From Psychroflexus planctonicus (GTDB lineage: Bacteria; Bacteroidota; Bacteroidia; Flavobacteriales; Flavobacteriaceae), in contig NZ_BMGM01000005.1 of the NCBI RefSeq assembly GCF_014640195.1, positions 205,870 through 269,869 on the forward strand: DNA of 64,000 nt. Reading direction: 5' to 3'. Below are positions 1 to 8,047 of the stretch, piece after piece. How positions within the stretch are numbered: position 1 is the first letter of the stretch; each line of letters begins with the position of its first letter. Both the position numbers and the translations under genes were made by a program. The notes beneath the pieces were generated by a model. That model was not told where the DNA came from, searched no databases, and worked only from the letters and a program-made list of their open reading frames with translations.

Positions 1-2
1 AA

Positions 3-176
3 ATGTTAGAAGAAATTTCAGCAGAAATCCAACTTATTTTTGTCATCATTGTTATCGCAATACTTTTTGTTTTGGTTTTATGGAATAACAAGCGAAACCG
101 AAAAAAACGTTTTGATCGCGAACAGAGAAACTTCAGAAAAAACATTCACGAGAAAAGAAAAAATAGAAAACGCTAG
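3..176 (+). CDS. Small single-span membrane protein (57 aa)
   Basis: Not recognised as a named family. The reading frame gives 57 residues: a short acidic N-terminus, one hydrophobic segment at about residues 10-28 (rich in I, V, L and F), then a strongly basic tail of Lys, Arg and Asn. This predicts an inner-membrane anchor with the basic tail in the cytoplasm. Its TAG stop lies two bases before the ATG of the adenosyltransferase gene, so the two are probably co-transcribed. The ATG sits at the window edge, so a longer form starting upstream cannot be excluded. Confidence 0.55.
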   Translation: MLEEISAEIQLIFVIIVIAILFVLVLWNNKRNRKKRFDREQRNFRKNIHEKRKNRKR

Positions 177-178
177 AA

Positions 179-754
179 ATGAAAATATATACTAAAACAG
201 GAGATAAAGGTACTACTGCCCTATTTGGCGGTACTCGAGTTCCCAAATCGCATTTGCGAATCGATGCCTACGGAACGGTAGACGAATTAAATTCGCACAT
301 CGGATTGGTAAAAGACACTTATGAAAATAAAGATGTAAAAAATCTTTTAAACCGAATACAAGATCGATTATTTACCATCGGAGCTATTCTTGCCACCGAT
401 CCCGAAAAAGCAAAACTAAAAAATGGTAAAGAACGTTTAACCATTCCAAAAATTAGTCAAGAAGACATTGAAAAATTGGAACAAGAGATTGACCAAATGA
501 ATGAAAGCTTGCCCGAAATGACACATTTTATTTTACCTGGTGGTCACCCGAGTGTTTCCAACTGCCACATTACCCGTTGTGTTTGTCGGAGAGCTGAACG
601 ATTAGCAACAGCGCTATATAATCTCGAACCATTCGATGAAGAAGTTTTGCAGTACCTCAACCGACTTTCGGATTACTTATTTGTCCTCGCTCGCAAAATT
701 AGTCAAGATGTTGATGCTGAAGAAGTAAAATGGATACCCGAAAAGACTAAATAA
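179..754 (+). CDS. Cob(I)yrinic acid a,c-diamide adenosyltransferase, PduO type
   Basis: This enzyme transfers the adenosyl group of ATP to the cobalt of cob(I)alamin to form coenzyme B12. The 191-residue length fits the PduO/MMAB family. The N-terminus carries the family signature (residues 2-16, with the TKTGDKGTT ATP-binding loop), followed by the G-T-V-DELN motif near residue 32 and the C-terminal stretch with RRAERL and the NRLSDYLF helix near 160-168. No other cobalamin synthesis gene is nearby, which fits salvage of imported corrinoid. It directly follows a small membrane protein. Confidence 0.95.
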   Translation: MKIYTKTGDKGTTALFGGTRVPKSHLRIDAYGTVDELNSHIGLVKDTYENKDVKNLLNRIQDRLFTIGAILATDPEKAKLKNGKERLTIPKISQEDIEKLEQEIDQMNESLPEMTHFILPGGHPSVSNCHITRCVCRRAERLATALYNLEPFDEEVLQYLNRLSDYLFVLARKISQDVDAEEVKWIPEKTK

Positions 755-836
755 AACACTACATAACAGGACAAAAAAAGGCAAAACACCCTAAAATACA
801 GAGATTTGACTTAACTTTTAAATTAATGTAATTTTA

Positions 837-867
837 GTTGACATTTACCGCAAAAAAATTACATTTG
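837..867 (+). promoter_or_regulatory. Bacteroidota promoter for the DUF2795 gene
   Basis: A perfect -7 element TACATTTG lies at 860-867, preceded by GTTG at 837-840 with a 19-bp spacer, the canonical spacing of the primary-sigma promoter in this phylum (TTTG-N19-TAnnTTTG). The expected transcription start is near 873, about 17 bases before the ATG at 890. Confidence 0.65.
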
Positions 868-889
868 CAAAAATTATAATTTACGTAAA

Positions 890-1111
890 ATGTACTGGAC
901 ATTAGAATTAGCTTCGTACTTGAGTGACGCTCCTTGGCCGGCAACTAAAGATGAATTGATAGATTACGCAATTCGAACTGGAGCTCCATTAGAAGTGGTA
1001 GAAAACCTTCAGTCTATTGAAGACGAAGAAGACACATACGATTCTATGGATGAAATTTGGCCGGATTATCCTACAGATGAAGATTACCTCTGGAACGAAG
1101 ACGAATATTAA
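890..1111 (+). CDS. DUF2795 family acidic protein (73 aa)
   Basis: A short cytoplasmic protein with no signal peptide or membrane segment. Residues 1-45 resemble the DUF2795 fold, and the rest is an acidic tail dense in Asp, Glu, Tyr and Trp. A small gene of this type directly before secA is a recurrent arrangement in Flavobacteriia from general knowledge. It has its own promoter and a strong terminator separates it from secA, so it is probably transcribed as a single gene. Biochemical function is not known. Confidence 0.7.
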   Translation: MYWTLELASYLSDAPWPATKDELIDYAIRTGAPLEVVENLQSIEDEEDTYDSMDEIWPDYPTDEDYLWNEDEY

Positions 1112-1134
1112 AGAATTTACAAATACAAAGCTAT

Positions 1135-1162
1135 AAAGTCTCACTTCGAGACTTTTTTTTTT
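1135..1162 (+). terminator. Rho-independent terminator after the DUF2795 gene
   Basis: An 8-bp stem (AAAGTCTC at 1135-1142 with GAGACTTT at 1148-1155), a 5-base loop and a run of T to 1162. It lies 24 bases after the stop and 58 bases before secA. Confidence 0.85.
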
Positions 1163-1220
1163 CATTACCTTTGGCAAGCTGATTTATTTTCAGCTAAAGC
1201 ACTATAAAATTGCATCCAAT

Positions 1221-4200
1221 ATGGGATTATTAGACTCCGTTTTAAAAATATTTGTTGGTGATAAATCAAAAAAAGATGTAAAAGCTCTTGAACCTATCAT
1301 CAATAAAATAAGATCGTTTGAAGATGAATTTGAAAAATTTAGCCTAGACGAACTAAGGAATAACACTACTCGATTTAAACAAAAAATTGCAGAAGCTACA
1401 GCAGAACTGAATAAGCAAGTTGAAGAACTTTCTGAAAAAGCTGAAAACGCAAAAGATATTGTTGAAAAAGAAGACATCTACGCAGAAATTGATGCTTTAG
1501 AAGAACAAATCTATGATGCTTCAGAAAAAGTATTAGAAGAAATTTTACCCGAAGCTTTTGCCACGGTAAAAGAGACCGCAAAACGCTTTTTTCATAACAC
1601 CGAATTAGAAGTAGAAGCTAACGAATTTGATCGTACACTTTCTGCTTCAAAAGATTATATCAAGTTAAACGGAGAAAAAGCCATTTGGAAAAATTCGTGG
1701 AACGCCGCAGGGAAAGAAGTAACCTGGGATATGATTCATTACGATGTGCAGCTAATCGGTGGTTTGGCGCTTCATCAAGGAAAAATTGCAGAAATGCAAA
1801 CCGGTGAAGGTAAAACTTTGGTAGCAACTCTACCTGTTTACTTAAACGCTCTAACCGGAAAAGGAGTTCACTTGGTAACCGTGAACGATTACCTAGCCAA
1901 ACGGGATAGTTTGTGGATGGCACCTTTATTCGAATTTCATGGAATGCGCGTAGATTGTGTAGATTATTACAAACCCAATTCGCAAGAACGTCGCGATGCC
2001 TACAACGCAGATATTACCTACGGTACCAACAACGAGTTTGGTTTTGATTACCTACGAGACAACATGAGCCACTCACCAAAAGATTTGGTGCAACGCAAAC
2101 CCAATTATGCCATTGTAGATGAAGTAGATTCTGTGTTAATTGATGATGCACGAACTCCGTTGATTATTTCTGGTCCTGTGCCTAAAGGAGATGTTCATGA
2201 ATTTGAAGTACTTAAACCACAGATTAATAAAATTGTGGAAGCTCAACGCGCTTACCTTACTGGCGTTTTAGCAGAAGCCAAAAAGTTAATTAAATCTGGC
2301 GATACAAAAGAAGGTGGATTTAAATTACTTCGGGTGTTTAGAGGTTTGCCTAAAAACAAAGCTTTAATTAAATTTTTAAGTGAAGAAGGCGTAAAACAAT
2401 TGCTTCAAAAAACCGAAAACTACTACATGCAGGACAACAATCGGGAAATGCATAAAGTAGATGAAGAATTGTATTTCGTGATTGAAGAAAAAAGCAATCA
2501 AATTGATTTAACCGATAAAGGAGTAGAATTCCTTTCAGGGAAAGAAGATCCAGACTTCTTCGTAATGCCAGAAATCGGTGTTGAAATTGCTAAAATTGAA
2601 AATGAAAACTTTCCTAAGGAAGAAGAAATTTCAAAAAAAGAAGAATTATACCGAGAGTTTAGCGTAAAAAGCGAACGCATTCACACCTTACGCCAATTGC
2701 TAAAAGCTTACACTTTATTCGAAAAAGACACCGAATATGTCGTGATGGAAAACAAGGTGAAAATAGTTGACGAGCAAACCGGCCGTATTATGGATGGTCG
2801 CCGTTATAGCGATGGACTTCATCAAGCTATTGAAGCCAAAGAAAACGTAAAAATTGAAGATGCAACCCAAACTTTTGCAACGGTTACGCTTCAAAATTAT
2901 TTCAGAATGTACCGTAAACTTTCAGGAATGACGGGTACAGCGGTTACAGAAGCAGGAGAATTCTGGGAAATTTACAAACTAGATGTTGTTGAAATCCCAA
3001 CCAACAAACCCATTGCGCGAGACGATAAACAAGACATGGTTTTTAAAACCAAACGTGAAAAATACAATGCCATTATAGATGAAGTAGTTGGACTTTCTAA
3101 AGCAGGAAGACCTGTTTTAATTGGTACAACTTCTGTTGAAATTTCGGAACTGCTAAGCCGAATGTTGAAAATAAGAAGCATCAATCACAACGTATTGAAT
3201 GCCAAATTGCATAAACGAGAAGCAGATATTGTTGCTGAAGCAGGTAATGCAGGCATTGTTACTATTGCTACCAACATGGCTGGTCGTGGTACCGACATTA
3301 AATTGTCTGACGAAGTTAAAAAAGCAGGCGGACTTGCCATTATTGGTACAGAACGCCACGATTCTAGACGTGTAGACAGACAGCTACGTGGTAGAGCGGG
3401 ACGTCAGGGAGATCCAGGAAGTTCACAATTTTATGTGTCCTTAGAAGACAACTTGATGCGTTTATTTGGTTCAGAACGTATTGCTAAATTAATGGACAGA
3501 ATGGGATTACAGGAAGGCGAAGTAATTCAACATTCCATGATTTCAAAATCCATTGAACGTGCTCAACGTAAGGTAGAAGAAAACAACTTTGGTATTCGTA
3601 AGCGATTGTTGGAATACGATGATGTAATGAATGCTCAAAGAGAAGTGATTTATAAACGCCGTTACAACGCGCTTTTCGGAGAACGCCTTCGCATTGATAT
3701 TGCCAACATGATTTTTGATACGGCAGAATCCATCACCGAAAGCAACAAAGTGGCTAACGACTATGAAAACTTTGAGTTTGAGAGCATCCGTTTTTTCTCG
3801 ATAGAGCCACCGCTTACTAAGGAAGAGTTCGAAAAAATGCAGCCGCAAAAAATTGCGGGTCAGTTGTATAAAGCAGCTTATCAAAACTACGAAGAAAAAA
3901 TGCTGCGTAATGCAGAAGTTGCTTTTCCAGTAATTAAGCAAGTTTACGAAGAACATGGAGAGCGATTTGAGCGCATTGCCGTTCCGTTTACAGACGGTAC
4001 GAAAACATTACAAGTAGCCACCAATCTTAAAAGTGCGTACGAAAGCGAAGGAAAAGAATTGGTAACCGATTTTGAAAAGAACATTACCTTAGCCATTATA
4101 GACGAAGCTTGGAAAAATCACTTGCGCAAAATGGACGAACTGAAGCAAAGTGTTCAGTTAGCGGTTCACGAACAAAAAGATCCTTTGCTTATCTATAAAT

Positions 4201-4586
4201 TTGAAGCATTTGAACTCTTTAAAGTCATGTTAGATGAAGTAAATAAAGATGTCATTTCCTTTTTGTTTAAAGGGGAAATTCCACAGCGTGATTCTGCAAA
4301 TATTCAAGAAGCAAGAAGTCAACGGCCAAAAGAACAAATACAAACGCGTAAGGAAGAAGTCCAGAATTTAGATGAACAAGCAGCACAAAATAGAGCTGCT
4401 GGACAACAAGCTGGAGGCTCTCGACCTCAAGTAACCGAAACCATTACAAGAGAGCAACCCAAGATTGGTAGAAACGATAAAGTTACTATCAAAAACGTGA
4501 CCAATGGCGAAGAAAAAGTAGTAAAGTATAAACAAGCTTTACCTTTAATTCAGAAAGGAGAATGGGTGCTTACTAAACACAATTAA
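1221..4586 (+). CDS. secA: Preprotein translocase ATPase SecA
   Basis: The motor ATPase that pushes unfolded preproteins through SecYEG. Walker A (GEGKT) is at residues 195-199, the DEVD Walker B box at 300-303, and the second RecA-like domain carries the GTTSVE and AGRGTDIKL motifs. At 1121 residues it is much longer than E. coli SecA (about 900). The excess is an N-terminal coiled-coil-like segment at about 55-110 and a charged insertion between about 325 and 425 inside the nucleotide-binding/preprotein-binding region, as is usual in Bacteroidota. The C-terminus ends in a linker and short basic tail and lacks the cysteine-rich zinc motif. It is followed 17 bases later by a DUF4199 gene. Confidence 0.98.
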   Translation: MGLLDSVLKIFVGDKSKKDVKALEPIINKIRSFEDEFEKFSLDELRNNTTRFKQKIAEATAELNKQVEELSEKAENAKDIVEKEDIYAEIDALEEQIYDASEKVLEEILPEAFATVKETAKRFFHNTELEVEANEFDRTLSASKDYIKLNGEKAIWKNSWNAAGKEVTWDMIHYDVQLIGGLALHQGKIAEMQTGEGKTLVATLPVYLNALTGKGVHLVTVNDYLAKRDSLWMAPLFEFHGMRVDCVDYYKPNSQERRDAYNADITYGTNNEFGFDYLRDNMSHSPKDLVQRKPNYAIVDEVDSVLIDDARTPLIISGPVPKGDVHEFEVLKPQINKIVEAQRAYLTGVLAEAKKLIKSGDTKEGGFKLLRVFRGLPKNKALIKFLSEEGVKQLLQKTENYYMQDNNREMHKVDEELYFVIEEKSNQIDLTDKGVEFLSGKEDPDFFVMPEIGVEIAKIENENFPKEEEISKKEELYREFSVKSERIHTLRQLLKAYTLFEKDTEYVVMENKVKIVDEQTGRIMDGRRYSDGLHQAIEAKENVKIEDATQTFATVTLQNYFRMYRKLSGMTGTAVTEAGEFWEIYKLDVVEIPTNKPIARDDKQDMVFKTKREKYNAIIDEVVGLSKAGRPVLIGTTSVEISELLSRMLKIRSINHNVLNAKLHKREADIVAEAGNAGIVTIATNMAGRGTDIKLSDEVKKAGGLAIIGTERHDSRRVDRQLRGRAGRQGDPGSSQFYVSLEDNLMRLFGSERIAKLMDRMGLQEGEVIQHSMISKSIERAQRKVEENNFGIRKRLLEYDDVMNAQREVIYKRRYNALFGERLRIDIANMIFDTAESITESNKVANDYENFEFESIRFFSIEPPLTKEEFEKMQPQKIAGQLYKAAYQNYEEKMLRNAEVAFPVIKQVYEEHGERFERIAVPFTDGTKTLQVATNLKSAYESEGKELVTDFEKNITLAIIDEAWKNHLRKMDELKQSVQLAVHEQKDPLLIYKFEAFELFKVMLDEVNKDVISFLFKGEIPQRDSANIQEARSQRPKEQIQTRKEEVQNLDEQAAQNRAAGQQAGGSRPQVTETITREQPKIGRNDKVTIKNVTNGEEKVVKYKQALPLIQKGEWVLTKHN

Positions 4587-4603
4587 ACTAAAATTATAGC
4601 ATT

Positions 4604-5089
4604 TTGAAAAAGTTTGAAATCGAATTCAAATGGGCTTTGTATTTTACAGCTTTCAATATGTTGTGGCTCTCTTTAGAGAAGTTTTTAGGTTGGCATGATG
4701 AGCTTATTCAAATGCACATTATGTACAGTTTACTCATAATTTTCCCTCAAGCTCTTTTTTATTATTTAGCGTTACGTGAAAAGAAATTCAAGTATTATAA
4801 GGGAAAAATAAATTGGCAACAAGCTTTTTTATCTGGTGGAATTTTATCTGTAATTATCGCTGGACTTTCTCCAGCAACAATCTATTACATGAACACTTTC
4901 CTTTCGCCAGAGTTTATAGATTTAGCAATAGAACGCTACGTTATTAGTGGCGGCAAAGAAGCTTCAGCTAAAAACTTCCATAGCTTAGAAGCCTACATTA
5001 AAAACGCTATTTTATTCAATGTTTCAATTGGAATAGTTATTTCTGGTATTGTAGCGCTTCTTATCAAAACTAAAGAAACAGAAAAGTAA
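4604..5089 (+). CDS. DUF4199 domain membrane protein
   Basis: A 161-residue integral membrane protein with about four predicted hydrophobic segments (roughly 8-26, 38-57, 75-97 and 137-156), matching the Bacteroidota family DUF4199, whose function is unknown. The start is TTG; the next in-frame Met is 19 residues in and would cut into the first membrane segment, so TTG is preferred. It lies 17 bases after secA with no terminator between them and is probably in its transcript. A role near the translocon is only suggested by position. Confidence 0.7.
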   Translation: MKKFEIEFKWALYFTAFNMLWLSLEKFLGWHDELIQMHIMYSLLIIFPQALFYYLALREKKFKYYKGKINWQQAFLSGGILSVIIAGLSPATIYYMNTFLSPEFIDLAIERYVISGGKEASAKNFHSLEAYIKNAILFNVSIGIVISGIVALLIKTKETEK

Positions 5090-5283
5090 TTTTTTAATCT
5101 AATAATTAGATTTGTAAGCAATTGGCAGTCAATTAACAAAATGCATAATAGATGTTTTGCAAAAACTTCTAATAAGAACGTTTTAAACAGTAATTACATT
5201 TAATATTTGCATCTTCAATACTTTACCAATAAGTTTAAACAATTTACAAATGTTAAAATATTAGGTGTTTTAAGCACTTGTTC

Positions 5284-5313
5284 TTTGTAAAACTTGACTT
5301 ATGTAGTATTTTG
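5284..5313 (+). promoter_or_regulatory. Probable promoter of the M36 protease gene
   Basis: TTTG at 5284-5287, an 18-bp spacer and GTATTTTG at 5306-5313, which matches the TTTG core of the -7 element but not its leading TA. The ATG is 17 bases downstream. Confidence 0.4.
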
Positions 5314-5329
5314 GAGAAAATTATACTAA

Positions 5330-7957
5330 ATGATTATAAAAAAACTACTCCTAATTTGCATGTGTGTTTGCACATTAACTTCGGTCAACGCACAAAATTT
5401 TGAAAATAGTATAGAAGCTAAATTACGCTTAGAAGTAGCGGAGGGAAGTTTCAACGAAGAAGATGTTTCCAACTTTGAAATAGATTCTTATCATTATGCA
5501 AAAAGCACCAATACCAACAACGTTTATGTAATACAAAAATACAATAACGTTCCTATATTTAATGCAATTGGTGTTTTTGCTATTAGAAATCAAGATGTGC
5601 TGCATTTTTCAAACTCATTTGAAGCTAACTTAAAAGATAAGGTAAATGGGTTGTTGGCAAACATTTCACCAGCAGAAGCTATTCATTCAGCTGCAACTCA
5701 ACTTGGCTTAGAAAGCCCGACTAATTTGAATGTAATCAATACAAGAAGTAGTTCACATTTTTTATTCAATACAGGAGATATCTCATTTGAAGATATACCC
5801 GTAAAACTAGTTTACCAAAAAATTGCTAAAACTGGACAACTTCACTTGGCTTGGGATCTTTCTATTCACGCAAAAAACAGTGAAGATTGGTGGAGTGTTC
5901 GAGTAGATGCTCAAAGTGGAGAAATAATTAGCCGACACAATTGGACATTAACTTGCAGTCAAAATCATGAACACCAAACCAAAGTACCAACTGAAAAAAA
6001 TATTCAATTTCAAGCCAAAAAGTTAGCAGAAACTGCTTACCAAAACTTTACAGGTACAACTGATGGTGCGCAATACAATGTGTTTCCCTTTCCGGTTGAA
6101 TCTCCGAATCACGGAGTACGAAGCTTAGAAGTAGACCCAGCTGATGAAAATGCTTCTCCTTTTGGTTGGCATGACACAGATGGTATTGCAGGAGCTGAAT
6201 TTACCATAACTAGAGGCAATAATGTTTGGGCGCAGGAAGATAGAGCTGGAACAAATGCAGTTGGTCACGCTCCAGATGGTGGCGATGATTTAATTTTCGA
6301 TTTTGCTTTAGATTTAAATGCACCACCAACCACTTATGAAGACGCTGCTATTACCAATTTATTTTATTGGAATAACGTAATGCATGATGTTTTGTACCAA
6401 TACGGTTTTGATGAAGCAGCTGGAAATTTTCAAGAAACCAACTATACATCAGAAGGTGAAGGAAATGACTTTGTTTATGCAGATGCGCAAGATGGCGCAG
6501 GAGTAAACAACGCTACTTTTGGTACTCCGCCAGATGGAAACAATCCATCCATGACAATGTATTTGTGGAATCCACCAGGACCTGTAAATGCTCCACTTAC
6601 TATAGAAAGTCCTGCTTCAATAGCAGGAGACATTAACGGTGATGAAGCTAGTTTTGGTCCAGCACTAACAGCCACGCCTATTACAGAAGATTTGGTTTTG
6701 GTAGAAGATAGTAGCTTCTTTCCGCCCGATTATTTAGCTTGTGAAACACTTACAAATTCAGCTAATATCAATGGAAAAATTGCACTTATCAGAAGAGGCG
6801 AATGTACTTTTGTTTCTAAAGTTCAAAAAGCTCAAGACGCAGGTGCATTAGCCGTTATCGTGGTTAATAATGAAGGTGGAGACACTTTCAATATGGGAGG
6901 AACGAGTAACACAATTAATATTCCTTCAATTATGATTAGTCAAGCTGACGGAGAAGCATTAATTTCAGAAATTGAAGACGGAACAACTATAAATGCAACT
7001 TTAGTTAACAATGGACCATTCATGATCGATGGCGATTTTGACAATGGAATTATTGCTCATGAGTTTGGTCATGGTGTTTCCACACGATTAACCGGTGGTA
7101 AATTTCAAGCTGATTGTCTTTTTAATGCAGAGCAAATGGGTGAAGGTTGGAGTGATTTTATTGGCTTGCTAATGACCATGAAAACTTCAGATTTAGCTGC
7201 AGATGGTCGAGGTTATGGAACATACGCAATATCTCAAGAAACAAGTGGCGGTGGTATTCGTCCAACTCAATACTCAACTGATACTAGTATAAATCCGTTT
7301 ACCTATAATATTACCAATAATGCCAACATAACTCAACCTCACGGAATTGGTTATGTATGGGCACAAATGTTATGGGATATGACTTGGGCTTTGATAGATG
7401 AATATGGTTTTGATCCTGACTTATACAATGGTACCGGCGGAAATAACATTGCTTTACAATTGGTAACAGATGGTTTAAAGCTTCAATCTTGTAGCCCAGG
7501 ATTTGTAGATGGAAGAGATGCCATTTTAATGGCAGATGAATTGGCTTTCGATGGAGCTAACCAATGTTTAATTTGGCAAACTTTTGCAGATCGTGGTTTA
7601 GGATGGAGTGCAGACCAAGGTGATGCTGACGACCGTTCAGACCAAATTGAAGCCTTCGATATGCCACCAACTGATGAATTGGACTGTGAAACCTTTAGCA
7701 ATGAAACTTTTGGTACAGAAGAATTCAAAATGTGGCCCAATCCAGCTGAAAATATAGTCAACATTCAAGTTGGTTTAAATGCTACTGGAGATGTAGGTAT
7801 TTCAATTTACAACATCAATGGTAAAAAAGTAGCTAGCTTTGAAAAAGATGCTTCACAAGAAATTCAATTGAATATAGATGAATTAAATGCTGGTGTTTAC
7901 CTTGTAAAAGTAACTTCAAATGAAGCTACCTTCACTAAAAAATTATTGGTAAAATAA
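5330..7957 (+). CDS. Secreted fungalysin-like metalloprotease (M36) with PA domain and T9SS sorting tail
   Basis: A large extracellular zinc protease, 875 residues. Order of parts: signal peptide (about 1-21, ending VNA-Q), FTP-type inhibitory propeptide (about 25-210), M36 catalytic region, a protease-associated (PA) domain inserted at about 440-560, then the zinc motif HEFGH at 577-581 with the downstream glutamate in GEGWSDF (E605). The last 75 or so residues form a beta-sandwich type IX sorting domain, with a PNPA-type start and an ending rich in Lys and Val. It is therefore exported by Sec, then through the outer membrane by the Por system, and attached or released. A terminator follows directly. 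Confidence 0.95.
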   Translation: MIIKKLLLICMCVCTLTSVNAQNFENSIEAKLRLEVAEGSFNEEDVSNFEIDSYHYAKSTNTNNVYVIQKYNNVPIFNAIGVFAIRNQDVLHFSNSFEANLKDKVNGLLANISPAEAIHSAATQLGLESPTNLNVINTRSSSHFLFNTGDISFEDIPVKLVYQKIAKTGQLHLAWDLSIHAKNSEDWWSVRVDAQSGEIISRHNWTLTCSQNHEHQTKVPTEKNIQFQAKKLAETAYQNFTGTTDGAQYNVFPFPVESPNHGVRSLEVDPADENASPFGWHDTDGIAGAEFTITRGNNVWAQEDRAGTNAVGHAPDGGDDLIFDFALDLNAPPTTYEDAAITNLFYWNNVMHDVLYQYGFDEAAGNFQETNYTSEGEGNDFVYADAQDGAGVNNATFGTPPDGNNPSMTMYLWNPPGPVNAPLTIESPASIAGDINGDEASFGPALTATPITEDLVLVEDSSFFPPDYLACETLTNSANINGKIALIRRGECTFVSKVQKAQDAGALAVIVVNNEGGDTFNMGGTSNTINIPSIMISQADGEALISEIEDGTTINATLVNNGPFMIDGDFDNGIIAHEFGHGVSTRLTGGKFQADCLFNAEQMGEGWSDFIGLLMTMKTSDLAADGRGYGTYAISQETSGGGIRPTQYSTDTSINPFTYNITNNANITQPHGIGYVWAQMLWDMTWALIDEYGFDPDLYNGTGGNNIALQLVTDGLKLQSCSPGFVDGRDAILMADELAFDGANQCLIWQTFADRGLGWSADQGDADDRSDQIEAFDMPPTDELDCETFSNETFGTEEFKMWPNPAENIVNIQVGLNATGDVGISIYNINGKKVASFEKDASQEIQLNIDELNAGVYLVKVTSNEATFTKKLLVK

Positions 7958-7979
7958 ATTTTCATTTCAGAAATAATTG

Positions 7980-8014
7980 AAATCTGCTTCAACCTTGGGG
8001 CAGATTTTTTTTTT
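7980..8014 (+). terminator. Rho-independent terminator after the M36 protease gene
   Basis: An 8-bp stem, AAATCTGC (7980-7987) with GCAGATTT (8000-8007), a 12-base loop, then a T run to 8014. Confidence 0.85.
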
Positions 8015-8041
8015 GAATAATTGGCTTTTCACATACTTTTG
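8012..8041 (+). promoter_or_regulatory. Promoter of the Lhr-type helicase gene
   Basis: TTTG at 8012-8015, an 18-bp spacer and a perfect -7 TACTTTTG at 8034-8041. It begins in the T run of the preceding terminator. Because it covers 8021-8041, the upstream TTG at 8021 cannot be the real start of the helicase. Confidence 0.65.
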
Positions 8042-8047
8042 ATACGA

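Noticed and set aside
5093..5113. Terminator after the DUF4199 gene (AATCTA/TAGATT hairpin)
   Set aside because: The stem is short and AT-only and no T run follows on either strand.
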